The notes under the pieces are model-generated. The model worked only from the letters and a program-made list of their open reading frames with translations, did not search any database and was not told the origin of the DNA. A stretch of 64,000 bases of DNA, from assembly GCA_030734395.1 (NCBI GenBank), contig JAUZTG010000020.1, forward strand, positions 1,054,001-1,118,000, read 5' to 3'. This document shows, piece after piece, positions 12,399 through 22,646 of this stretch (position 1 is its first letter; the number at the start of each line of letters is the position of its first letter). The DNA comes from Sarocladium kiliense (lineage: Eukaryota > Ascomycota > Sordariomycetes > Hypocreales > Sarocladiaceae). A program made the translations under genes and the position numbers.

Positions 12399-13700
12399 CC
12401 CACGAGACATGGCCTGACTCTGATTTACTATGGACCGCGATGCTTGCAAGTCATACACGATGACTGCGGAGTCACTTGCGTTACATGCTATTACTTTCGT
12501 TTGCGCTTCGCTTCTACGATACCATTCGGCGACAATCGTTCCGTTGTTTCTGTCCGTTTGGAACACTTGCCGCCCTCGACTTTCTTCTTCAGGCGGACTC
12601 TTAATGGTGTTCTGCGTGTGTGAATTGCTTTCTTGACCTTTTTGCTTCGCGCTTTTTACAGCTCTTCGCCTCGGAAGAGGAAACGCTCCCACTTATTGAT
12701 TGATTTGGATTTGGATTTGCGAGGACTGAATAGTGGGAGCGTACTTTCCGAAGCGGCTTGTATAATCACATGACGGCGGAGGATATAAAGCTACACATTG
12801 AAAAGGACGAAGGGAAGACAGGAGACTGTGACAGAGTGGTCATTGAGCAGATGCGCGGTTTCTTATAGAGGCAATGAAGGGACTTTTGAGATGAGCGGGA
12901 CGAAGACTGAAGCCCAGACGAGGGCCGGCTTGATGGCCGTCGCGCTCAAGGCCAGAGCGAAGAGAAGAGATGAGGATGTTGAACACTCTCATGAGGAGGC
13001 GTAAAAGCTGTGCGAATCGGTTCAATGATTCCTAGACAGATATAATCGTGCATATTGATCGGCGTTCGGAATTGAACAGTTGGACATAGCGTCCGTGGTG
13101 TCCCGTCGCTTATGTGAGATGGTTTTTTTTTTTTTTTTTTTGATTGGACCACCCTCAAATGTTCGAACGAAACTCTATGCTGAACCTGACATTGAATAGG
13201 CCACCCGTGCCGTGAATGCAGGGCTACCTCATGTTTTGTCGTGCCTGTGGCGTGACGCGGGCAAGTGGGCGTGGTTAAGGTGCCTTGACCATGGCTTGTC
13301 TGTTCAGGGACCCGTGACCGAATCGAGCTATGGCGTCCTCCGCGTGCGCGGCAACGGTACCACCACCACTGCTCTCGTATCCCACCTGTGGAAATGGGGC
13401 GCTGCACTTCAGCTGAAAACCTTCCACTCTGCAATAAAGTGAGGGACTAGAGAACGAAGGCAGCAACCTGATCCTTGCGAAAAGCTGACTTCTGCCTCAC
13501 CGCCCTGTTCATCCTAACATTCCGACCACTGCGACGGGCGGAACGACGAGACTCGACAAGGCTCCCTAGCCGCCGCCAATGCTCTACCTTGCGAGCTCCG
13601 AGCGAGGTAACGACTGCGAACCACGATGAGCGAACTTCGATAACGGCCTGCGCATTACTCCTACGCGGCTTCGAAGAGTGTCGTGGACATACGAGAGGAG
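12399..13700. other. Intergenic spacer between the regulator and the proline-rich gene
   Basis: About 1.3 kb containing the 3' end of the regulator gene and the promoter of the next gene, both on the plus strand. It holds a direct TTGGATT repeat near 12706 and a 19-T tract. Short open frames here have no recognisable motif. Confidence 0.6.
13123..13141. repeat. Poly-T tract (19 T)
   Basis: A run of 19 thymines about 560 bp upstream of the proline-rich gene start. dA:dT tracts of this kind are common nucleosome-excluding promoter elements in fungi. Its role here is inference only. Confidence 0.85.
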
Positions 13701-16553
13701 ATGTCGCACCAGGGGTACTCGCCGTACCAGCACTACGTGCCACCTCCACAACCGCAATATGCCCAGCAGCAGTTTCATGGCGATAGATATCAACAGCAGT
13801 ATACTTCGCACGGCCATGAGCATCCTATCGCAGGCAGCCATGCGACTGGGGCTAGCCATACGACTGTCAGCAGCCTAGGGACCGGCAATAGTCAGGTCCC
13901 CCTCAACCACCACGTTTCGGGACCCGGCAGCGCTTATGGTACCAGTTCTGGTGGCTACGGCCATGTGCAGCCGCAGCATGGGATGCATCATGCTGCAGAG
14001 CCCGGTGGGCCAGGTCACAGACCGTCGGTTCGGCCTGGCGGGGAGCCTGTGTTCGAGATGTCTGCAGAGCCAGCACGACAGGCGCCTGAGAGGCTAAGAG
14101 TGGAAGAAGACAGTGGGCGAAAGGAGACGACGGAGCAGACTTCAGTGCAGGCGAACCCATGGCCCTTCTGTCTCGACGTGTCACCTACTCAAACCAGGAA
14201 GTCGTCCGGCGAAGGTGCGGACAATGAAAAGGAAGAGCAGAAGAAGAAGCAGGAGGAACAAGAACCGGTCCAAGCTTTCCCTTGGCCATACCATGGACCC
14301 TCAACAGAGGAGGACGAACCTCGCGCTACGGTGCACCCACCAAAGAAGGAGACTCCGCCCGAGGAGAACAGCGCCATGGGTGAGGGTGCTAAGAAGACCG
14401 ACGAGGAGAAGCCAATCCCTCCTCGCAAGGATGATCGCTTGGACAAGCCACTACCTCCAGCAGGAAAGGATGAGAGTGTGCTCGACGATATCCTGTCAGA
14501 CATGGACGCACAAGACGAAGATGCAGCAGATGAGGAGGTAGAAGAAGCGCAACGGCCACCGAAAGACCCTTCGCTGCGACCACCGCCGTTGAACATCTCA
14601 CGTCCTCAAGCTGGAGATGGTGCGAGGCCGAATATGCCGAGTGGAGCGGTTTCGCCTGGGGGAAGGACATATATCCCATATCGCCCAGGTGCCAGCCCAA
14701 CAGCATCTCCTACGACTCAGTCGCCGCCCCAGCAGCAGCAAGCACAGCATGCCCCCCTTGTGACGGCTCCGCATCATGTATACATGCCACAAAACCAGGC
14801 CTCATTGTCACCGCCACCACACCCTGTGGCTTCCCACTCGCCCAACTCAACATCACCTGCATCAGGCGGAGGGTTCTCACCATATCGGCCGCCCTCACCG
14901 CAGGCTCCTCTGTCTGCCTCTTCCACTGGCCTTGGGATTCATCAGGCGCAACATCAGGGTGGTCTGGCATCGCCAACTTTGAGCGGCGGTGACTCGAGTG
15001 GTTTCGTTCCGTACCAGCCTTCCGCATCACCACGACCAGGGAGGTCGCCGGCACAGTCTCACTCAGGTTTGGCATCGCCTACTCATCCTGTTTCGCCATC
15101 CTTCCCCCCTCCTCGACAAACTCCTTCGCCTAGACCGCCAGCATCGCCACGGCCTGGCATGTCACCACGACCATCTCCTGGATTTGATGGTGCTGCTGTC
15201 GCGAATACGCCGTATCCGCCCTCACCTCCTCGTGTCAGCTCACCACCTGGAGATAAGAGGACTGCCACTGCAGGGGATCAGAGTAAACCGGCATCACCGG
15301 CACCGATGGCATTCTATCCACCTACGACTACCCAGCAAGCCCATCATCCAACAGATCTAGTGCCTGGTAGGTTAGCCTCGCCACCCATGGGTGCTGCCTT
15401 GAGCAGACCATCTTCAAGAAATGATTCGGGCTCTGTTCACTCAGGTGTATCCTCAACCATGGGAGGCGCACCAGTCCATCCCCAGGGGCCGCATACTCGT
15501 CCCTCGCCGACTCCGTCGAGTATGGGCGGTGGCTCGCAGCAGTCACAGTACTTCTCCCCTCAACTGGGCCCTCAGCAGCAACAGCCTCCACAGCAGTCAC
15601 CCCTAGCGAGCCCATCGTATAATTTGCCCCAGCAGACCTATGCTTCCCCGAATGCATCGAGTCCGCACTCTGCGGGTTCTCATTATGTGCCACCTCAACC
15701 GCCACGTCCTGCCATCTCTCACTCTACGACGTTGCCCTCTCCGTCTCCAACGCCGCTATCCCCGCCGCCTCCTTATACTGTTATTGACCTCCCTCCTCGA
15801 CCGGGCTCGCAACCTGCTGCTGGATCTTACCACCAAGAGTCTCAGGGTTATCATCATCAGTCACCACCTCCACAGACGTCCCAATTTCCACCACAACCTA
15901 CGTATGCACCAAGCCAGGGCCACCAACATCATCCGCACCACCACCAGCAACAACAGCCTCAGCAGCAGCATGGACTACCGCCTCTGAACCTGAACCAAAA
16001 CCTTCCCCCCCTCCCTATGAACCAGAACCTTCCACCTCTACCTCCTCGACCTTCGACATCCCACAACGGCCGCCCCCCTCCGCCTTCACGACCTCAGGGC
16101 TTCGGCTCCGCATTACCCAACGCGAATAACTTTCCTCCCCCACCGAAGCCGAATTACAACTCTAACAACGGTGTGCCTCCTCCTATGCCACCCAGGCCTC
16201 CTCACCATCAGAATGCCTACGGATCAAGCCACCATAACAACAAAATCTTCGGCAGCTCTTCCGCAAAGAAGTGGCTAGACAAGACGGAGAGGCTCGTGGA
16301 GCAGACATTTGGAGATATTCTACAGCCACAGGTTGATCAGGGGCATCGGCCACCTGCAGGGCCTGGAGGAGGCGGTGGTGGTGGTGGATATCATCATGGC
16401 CCGCCTCCGCAAGGTGGCTACGGCCCTCCCCCCCAGCAGCCGCAGTACGCAGCACCGCCCCCTGGGCACCAACAGCAGTATCCTCCTCAGCATAGACCAT
16501 TGCCACAACAGGGGCCATATCCGGAGATGGGGAGGGGAAGAGGACGGCGTTAG
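13701..16553 (+). CDS. Proline/glutamine-rich intrinsically disordered protein
   Basis: Single-exon frame of 950 codons from the first ATG in frame (MSHQGYSPYQHY). The protein is almost entirely low complexity (Pro, Ser, Gln, His), with an acidic/Lys stretch at ~residues 170-290. Islands that look constrained are two PWP sites (NPWPFCLDVSPT at ~152 and FPWPYHGPS at ~192), three spaced PY(R/Q)P motifs at ~324, 391 and 434, a doubled QNLPPLP unit near 770, and a C-terminal predicted amphipathic helix at ~851-873 (starts SSAKKWLDKTE). The protein ends in a Gly/Arg tail (GRGRGRR). There are no transmembrane segments or catalytic motifs. It may be an adaptor binding SH3/WW/EVH1-type modules, which is inference. 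I do not recognise a named family. Confidence 0.8.
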   Translation: MSHQGYSPYQHYVPPPQPQYAQQQFHGDRYQQQYTSHGHEHPIAGSHATGASHTTVSSLGTGNSQVPLNHHVSGPGSAYGTSSGGYGHVQPQHGMHHAAEPGGPGHRPSVRPGGEPVFEMSAEPARQAPERLRVEEDSGRKETTEQTSVQANPWPFCLDVSPTQTRKSSGEGADNEKEEQKKKQEEQEPVQAFPWPYHGPSTEEDEPRATVHPPKKETPPEENSAMGEGAKKTDEEKPIPPRKDDRLDKPLPPAGKDESVLDDILSDMDAQDEDAADEEVEEAQRPPKDPSLRPPPLNISRPQAGDGARPNMPSGAVSPGGRTYIPYRPGASPTASPTTQSPPQQQQAQHAPLVTAPHHVYMPQNQASLSPPPHPVASHSPNSTSPASGGGFSPYRPPSPQAPLSASSTGLGIHQAQHQGGLASPTLSGGDSSGFVPYQPSASPRPGRSPAQSHSGLASPTHPVSPSFPPPRQTPSPRPPASPRPGMSPRPSPGFDGAAVANTPYPPSPPRVSSPPGDKRTATAGDQSKPASPAPMAFYPPTTTQQAHHPTDLVPGRLASPPMGAALSRPSSRNDSGSVHSGVSSTMGGAPVHPQGPHTRPSPTPSSMGGGSQQSQYFSPQLGPQQQQPPQQSPLASPSYNLPQQTYASPNASSPHSAGSHYVPPQPPRPAISHSTTLPSPSPTPLSPPPPYTVIDLPPRPGSQPAAGSYHQESQGYHHQSPPPQTSQFPPQPTYAPSQGHQHHPHHHQQQQPQQQHGLPPLNLNQNLPPLPMNQNLPPLPPRPSTSHNGRPPPPSRPQGFGSALPNANNFPPPPKPNYNSNNGVPPPMPPRPPHHQNAYGSSHHNNKIFGSSSAKKWLDKTERLVEQTFGDILQPQVDQGHRPPAGPGGGGGGGGYHHGPPPQGGYGPPPQQPQYAAPPPGHQQQYPPQHRPLPQQGPYPEMGRGRGRR

Positions 16554-17205
16554 CAGAGACTGGGGGGCAGACTTCTTGCGTGATCGGCATTATATATATA
16601 TATATAGCATGGCGATTCTTTGGATGTAGCTGGGCATCGATCTCATTTTCGGTATGGGTGGTGTCAGCATTGTCTAGCGTTGTAGCTTATCGAACGACTT
16701 TGTTTCAAGCCTCCTGGTGGTTCTGCTTTGCCCTGATCGATAACTCTGATATTCCCATCTCCTGAGATACTGATTCTTTTGTTGATCGGTCCCTTGGCTC
16801 TCCCGCCTCCGCCTGAAGTAGTCAAGTCAAACATACAGACAATGAATTAATGTTGCTTTGGCCTTCCAGAGCAGCTCGACCCGAGCATCAGCTGGGATCG
16901 ACATGCATGGACTGACTCAACCAGCCCTACAACAACAGGAGTAAAGCTCATCCACAGTGATCCATGTGACACGACGTAAGCTGGCTTTAGAAGCGACACC
17001 GCTTCAGAGGTGTCCATGTGACAAGCGCTGCCTCAGCCTCCCTGTCTGAACATTATCCAACGATATACGTCGAGCGACTCAGCAAACCCAATCACCACGA
17101 CCGAGAGATTAGCTCATCTTCCCATACGCGGAGTCCCATGACTCATGAGATTCTTTGACTAGTAGAGCTGCACCCTGCGGTCCTTCTTTCGGCCTCGATA
17201 GACGG
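16554..17205. other. Convergent 3' spacer
   Basis: About 650 bp between the stop of the proline-rich gene (plus) and the stop of the guanylate-kinase-like gene (minus). It contains a (TA)8 microsatellite in the presumed 3'UTR. No gene is seen. Confidence 0.6.
16590..16606. repeat. (TA)n microsatellite
   Basis: Perfect TA dinucleotide repeat of about eight units, 40 bp after the stop codon of the proline-rich gene, probably in its 3'UTR. Confidence 0.85.
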
Positions 17206-17839
17206 CTACCTCAGCGCCCACTGCTCAAGCCTCAAGTACGCCTCATTCAAGTCATCATTTACGAGAAGCACATCATCAGCCCCTCTCGCTGCCGAAAACT
17301 CCATCTCCAACTGCGCCTTCCAGTCTGGCCCGCAGACTCTCCCCTGTCTCCGTCCCGCGACTTCTAAGCCTCTGTTCAAGCGCCTCCAGTGATGGTGGCG
17401 CGATGAATGCACATCTGATATCCAGAATTTGACTCTTTCTGATGTTTAGAACGCCTTCCATCTCGATGTCCAACACCAGGATTTTGTTTGTGGCTTGTTG
17501 ATCGCGGATGGTCTGCCAGCTGGTGCCGTAGTAATTTCCAGAGAAGAAGGTATACTCAACGAAGGCGTCTTGTTCAATAAGCTGATTGAATTCGTCCCGT
17601 GAAACGAAGTGGTAGGCGTTAGCATCGATATCTCCCAGCCGTGGCTCGCGTGTGGTATGTGAGACCGTGGTGATGAAATGATTGGGATGGCGGTCGAGAA
17701 GTCTCGAGATCAGTGTCCCTTTGCCGACTCCTGATGGTCCGCATACGACGATTGTCTGACGGGTGTTGCTTCTGGGTTTGTGGTGGTCCCCAGATGGTGA
17801 TGACCGATTTTCCATCGTTGTAGAATCGTAGGCAGCCAT
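17206..17839 (-). pseudogene. Guanylate-kinase-like gene interrupted by a frameshift
   Basis: The minus strand reads a guanylate kinase (GMP + ATP to GDP + ADP): P-loop GPSGVGKGT, GMP-binding SHTTREPR and GNYYGTS, DIEMEGV, and lid-region RLRSRGTETGES. In this frame the protein stops at 17276 soon after RARLEGA. The expected C-terminus (LEMEF ... VNDDLNEAY ... EQW, stop at 17206) lies in another frame beginning at about 17325. Aligned to family spacing, two bases seem missing at the junction. No intron of workable size with proper sites fits. The frame is open upstream to 18079; I chose the Met at 17839, with 17887 also possible. It is either a recently broken paralogue, a +1 frameshift gene, or an assembly error. 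Guanylate kinase is essential, so an intact copy should exist elsewhere. Confidence 0.65.
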
Positions 17840-20791
17840 TGAAACCTGTTGTTGTTTCTGATTTGAGCTGTGATGGGGATATGCCATGAAGGCCAGGTTC
17901 ATCACACATATGAGAGACATATTTAGACCTTTTGTCCTTCGTGAATGGGTCGAAACCTTATAATGGTAAATACAGTTCGACTCTAATCTTGAAGGTTCAT
18001 CATCGACTGTATGGATATGGTTCGTTCTCTTTGTCCAAAGCTTTTTGAACAACTTGCCTTTCTCATCACTCATTTGCATAAGCTCTAGGCTGTCGACAAG
18101 ATGGCTCCAATACCTTAGTATGGAGCGATTGCATTTCTAGCACAAAGACATGACCGCAGAACTACTTCTGGTTTGAAGGTTCGTCAGAATCCATCGGGCA
18201 AGATAGCATCTTCTCGACCCTTGTCGGTGATATGTCAATGCCGAAATACCTCGTTGATGTAAAAGCCCACGATAGTGGAACCTGTCACTAGTATCTGCCA
18301 AGCCGGCGGCGAAGTGTAAGACACGATCTAGATCTCGCCCAGCTCCCATCAGTAGGCCTTGTATGCGGCGGAGGGCTATCCTCCCAAGGGTGCCGTAGAC
18401 GTCTCGCCCGTCTGGAAATACTGAGCCACGGCATATGGCTAACGAGGATCATCAGCGAGGATCCATTGGTGATTGTGGGTGGGGGTAATTCGCACCGAGG
18501 GGATTCGGAGATGACACCGACCGTCGGGAAAAGGAAAATAGGTTTCACCAGCCTGACCGAAATTCATTTCTCGGGGATCAGCGATCTCTCGGTGCCTTGA
18601 GGGCTTCACACGCATATCACTCAAGAGTCTACAGGGGCCTAGGCCGATCGATCGACAGTTGCTGCGGGCTTATCCCCGAGGCGGGCAGTCCTGTCGTTGG
18701 CTATCAATGTGCATGTCCCCTCGTTGGCATTTCTGCACCCTTGGGTGGTCACGGGCGGCCCTTCTGGAGCGTATCGGAGAAGCATTCGGCCTGCGTTAAA
18801 CCCGCTAAAGGGCGACACGAGAAGGGATAGCCGAGTGCAAGAGCGTTGTTGGCATGAGCCAAGACAAGGGAGCTCCGAGGCGACCGGCTCTAGGTGCTGA
18901 TACTGATGGACCGTATGTTGCATCCAACCATCGCGGGAAGCCTCATCGTTCTACTCTCACTGAGCTGTCACGGAGAAAAAGACGTCATGCGGCTTTACGA
19001 AGAGCCGCCCTGCCCGCTTGGTCTCAGGCTGGCTTTGACAGGTTCAAGAGGGTGGTGCTATTTGAATCCCGACCAGGTCGTTTTCGGACATGAGGCTGCC
19101 CGCAATGGCGGAGGGCAACCCGCCGAGGGGCCGCCAACCCAGCGGCACCATTAACGCCGGGTAGTAGGCACACAACGGGTTTACCGCAGAGACATGGGTG
19201 TGTGTGGTAGCCGTTGGGATATGCGGGCCTTTGTCTGGACCCTCTGGGTCCTTTGTTTGGCACAAGCAGCGCCACAAGCGCAGGTTGGAAGTCGATTGGC
19301 GATGGACCAATGCATGTGTCTGTGTGCGTGTGCTATTTTGGATGTTAAGCCTCAGCAAGAAGGAGGCGATTCAGGTATGTCTTGGCTGTGGAAGGCATCG
19401 GGTAGCCCGAGTAAGGCGTCCAAAGCCGGGGTGATGATGGTGCTGCCTCAAGACAGGATTGGACTGAGCTTACCTCAGTTCATCAAATGGCCATCTAATA
19501 TTGTGTTAGGCTCATTTCGTAATGTGCATGTCATCTAGCAGGTTTTGGGCACGCGCCCTATTGGTGTCGAGCTCATGGCTGAGAGTGAAGCCACCTGCAG
19601 GTTTGAGGGCAGAGAGTACGAGGGCTTGGCGGGGGTGGGCGGGCGAGTCAGCAGAGAGGGAGCCACTGAGGGTAAAAGGCGCAGGGCGGTGGCCAATTTG
19701 TCAAAGCTGGATATGACAGAATAACCTGAAGGGCATCACGTGCTGCTCGGAAGGGCGTAATAAGGTGCTTCCGAAATGAGTGCAGTGGTGATACCGACAC
19801 GCTGATGCTTTGAATGCAGTCGACATTGAAGGACGGAGCTTACGCGGGACATTGATGCCTTAATCGGCATTGAACGATACGTGACTGTATGTACTGGATT
19901 TGCTAGAAGCCTGCCTCACCGGGCATAATGTCAGAACCCCATGTCCGATGCAAGGGGAGGCTCTTAAGCACCAGGACGTTGGCACTCGGGGATTAAGACG
20001 GCCCCAGTGGAGTGACTTCATCATTTGCAGGGTCCAGCCTAGTCGGTCAGGTACCAAGGCGGTGCGGCACAAGTACCCCTCAGGCAGCCCAAAGTCCCAA
20101 ACAGCGGCAGCCTGTGCCCAGCTGTCTCAGGCAGGTGCTCGACGGCAAGCGCCCAAGCGGAGTCCCTTCAATTTCCATTCCAGTGCCCCCCGGCCACTCC
20201 ACTGGTACCCAAGATCAGTGCATTACGGCGAGGCCGTAGCGTGCGTGTGGTCGCTATAGCCACCGACAACGCACCGCCAGGTGCCGGCCTCCAGCGCCAG
20301 CTCCAGCGCTGTCATCCGCCATCTGTTCACTGAAGGGGGCACTGACCGTCAGGTGCCCTCCCTTCACCTAGCCAGGCCCAGCCCAGCCCAGGCCGCCCGC
20401 CCCCTCCCGTCTCCTCTCTTGCCGACCGCCTTTGTCTTTCGCCTCGGGCTCTTTTCTCCCTCCCTCCCTTCCTTCCCTCTCGCTCTCCCTTCTCCCAACA
20501 CCGCCCCCCAAAACCCCACGCATCACCAAAGAGGGCTTTCAAGCCTCAACTCTCCCAACCCTCTCCCTCTTTCCACCTCTCTCATCGTCTCGAGAGGCAC
20601 GTACCGACCGGCACCAGCCCTCATTTTGCCAACTCTCGTTCTCCTCGAGTTTTTGGCTTCACCTCTACCAGCTACCTTCGACTTTGCATCACCAGCCTTG
20701 TCCCTCCGGTCCTCGGTCGGCGTCTGCTTTCAGCCCTTGGCTCGACTGTCGTCACGCGTCTGACGGCTTCGACGCACAGATACCTGTGTTG
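17840..20791. other. Intergenic region before casein kinase 1
   Basis: About 3 kb without a recognisable gene. From 20290 the plus strand becomes strongly pyrimidine-rich, which marks the promoter and leader of the casein kinase gene. The 160-codon frames at 20281-20920 are low-complexity readings of this CT-rich leader and were not accepted as genes. Confidence 0.55.
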
Positions 20792-21059
20792 GTGAGTGAA
20801 CGCGTCCTTTTTCGGTTCTCTCGCTCGCCCAGGACATATTTTATTGTTCCCCGGTCGAACTTGTGTTTTTTTACTAGTTGTTGTCGGTTCTTGCCACTAC
20901 TCAAAGCCATTCGAGCCTGATTTTCAACCCCCATGCCAACACATCTGCTTCACCGCCTGTGTAACCCACTGCCTTGGCTTCGTCGCACACCCACGATATT
21001 CAGCATAATCCAGATTACCTTGGACCTGCTCATTTACTAAATATCAATTCCATCAACAG
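20792..21059 (+). other. Probable 5'UTR intron of casein kinase 1
   Basis: A GTGAGT donor at 20792 and an acceptor CAACAG ending at 21059, with a TTTACTAA branch point at about 21034. The acceptor is 78 bp before the start codon. No coding continuity is needed, so this rests on splice signals alone. Confidence 0.5.
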
Positions 21060-21137
21060 GTTTCGATTTTCACGAACGACATACCCTCAGTTGCTACCAT
21101 CCCTCGCGGACGGTAGCCCCGGATCCATCTCCTCAAG

Positions 21138-22646
21138 ATGACGACTATGGTACGCCCAAACCCTCAGCCGATTCCTTTTTCGCTACGACACGCACAAAGC
21201 ACCGTGGTCACGGCTCCTGTTCGAAATCTTGATGAGCCTCTACGTGTGGCAGATAGCTGCGCTGGTTTTCGAGATGCTCGAAGGACGAATACCATGAACC
21301 AGGCTCGGCGAGACGATCACAGAAGGACAAGCTAACTGGTTGAACAGGATCTCCGCGTCGGTAACAAGTACCGCATTGGCCGGAAGATTGGTTCTGGGTC
21401 TTTCGGCGATATCTACCTGGGGACCAACATCATCTCCGGTGAGGAGATTGCCATCAAGCTTGAGTCCGTCAAGGCCAAGCATCCCCAGCTTGAGTATGAG
21501 GCCCGTGTATACAAGTCGCTTGCCGGTGGAGTTGGCATTCCCTTCGTTCGCTGGTTTGGCACCGAGTGCGACTACAACGCCATGGTCCTCGACCTTCTTG
21601 GTCCCAGTCTCGAGGATCTGTTCAACTTCTGCAACCGCAAGTTCTCCCTGAAGACCGTCCTCCTCCTTGCCGACCAGCTCATCTCCCGTATCGAATACAT
21701 TCACGCCAAGTCGTTCATCCACCGCGATATCAAACCCGACAACTTCCTTATGGGCATCGGCAAGCGTGGCAACCAGGTCAACGTTATCGATTTCGGTCTG
21801 GCCAAGAAGTACCGTGACCCAAAGACGCACTTCCACATTCCTTATCGCGAGAACAAGAACCTCACTGGTACTGCTCGCTATGCTAGTATCAACACGCATC
21901 TGGGTGTCGAGCAATCCCGCCGTGATGATATGGAGTCCCTCGGCTACGTCATGCTGTACTTCTGCCGCGGCTCCCTCCCGTGGCAGGGCCTGAAGGCTGC
22001 CACTAAGAAGCAGAAGTACGACCGCATCATGGAGAAGAAGATGACGACACCCACCGAGGTCCTCTGCCGAGGCTTCCCCAACGAGTTCGCCATTTACCTG
22101 AACTACACCCGTTCCCTCCGCTTCGACGACAAGCCGGACTACAGCTACCTCCGCAAGATCTTCCGTGACCTCTTCGTTCGTGAGGGCTTCCAGTACGACT
22201 ACGTTTTCGACTGGACTGTGTACAAGTATCAGAAGAACGCTCAGGCCATTGCCCAGGCTGCTGGTCAGAACAACGGGGAGGACGACAAGGATGGTCGCAA
22301 CGCCTCCAAGAATGCCACTGCCGGCCAGTCTGGATCCGCCAAGCCGAATGCCATCCCAAGCTCTCGGCGCAAGATGCTGGAGCGTGGAGCTGGAGCAGGT
22401 GTTGACACTCCGGATACCAACCGCGCCATCGGCGGAAGCGACAGGATGTGAGTGTCTTACTGCAAGCCCAGCCCACCAGATCATTCCTTGTAAGGAATCA
22501 TTTTCCTTCGCGCGTTTAGTGTGCTTGAGAATCGCTGGCCGAAGGAAATGTGCTGACCCATGTGGCTGACTCAGTGGACGATGAACAGGCTACGCTCAAG
22601 TTCAAGAGGAGCGGGATACGCCTCTGGCAGTCACCGAGTGAAATGA
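21138..22646 (+). CDS. Casein kinase 1 (CK1 delta/epsilon, Hhp1 type)
   Basis: Three exons: 21138-21149, 21348-22447, 22589-22646 (389 aa). The first exon codes only MTTM, and the second opens with [14 protein letters not shown]1 kinase domain covers ~residues 10-280: glycine loop [10 protein letters not shown], Lys in AIKLE, catalytic [19 protein letters not shown] in place of a canonical DFG-x-A, and [10 protein letters not shown]. The tail is Gln/Asn/Ser-rich and ends in a third exon encoding [10 protein letters not shown]..., which restores the usual GGSDRMLRS ending; reading through the donor would stop at 22451. There is no C-terminal Cys pair, so it is the soluble Hhp/HRR25 type rather than the palmitoylated Yck type. 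The family acts in DNA repair, trafficking, mitosis and clock protein phosphorylation. Confidence 0.93.

Noticed and set aside
20281..20920. 160-codon Pro/Ser/Leu frames before CK1
   Set aside because: They are translations of a CT-rich leader; interrupted by a likely 5'UTR intron and lacking motifs.
21240..22484. 414-codon open frame antisense to casein kinase 1
   Set aside because: It mirrors the CK1 exon exactly; the Leu/Val/Ala-rich translation is the usual shadow of strong GC3 codon bias in the sense gene.
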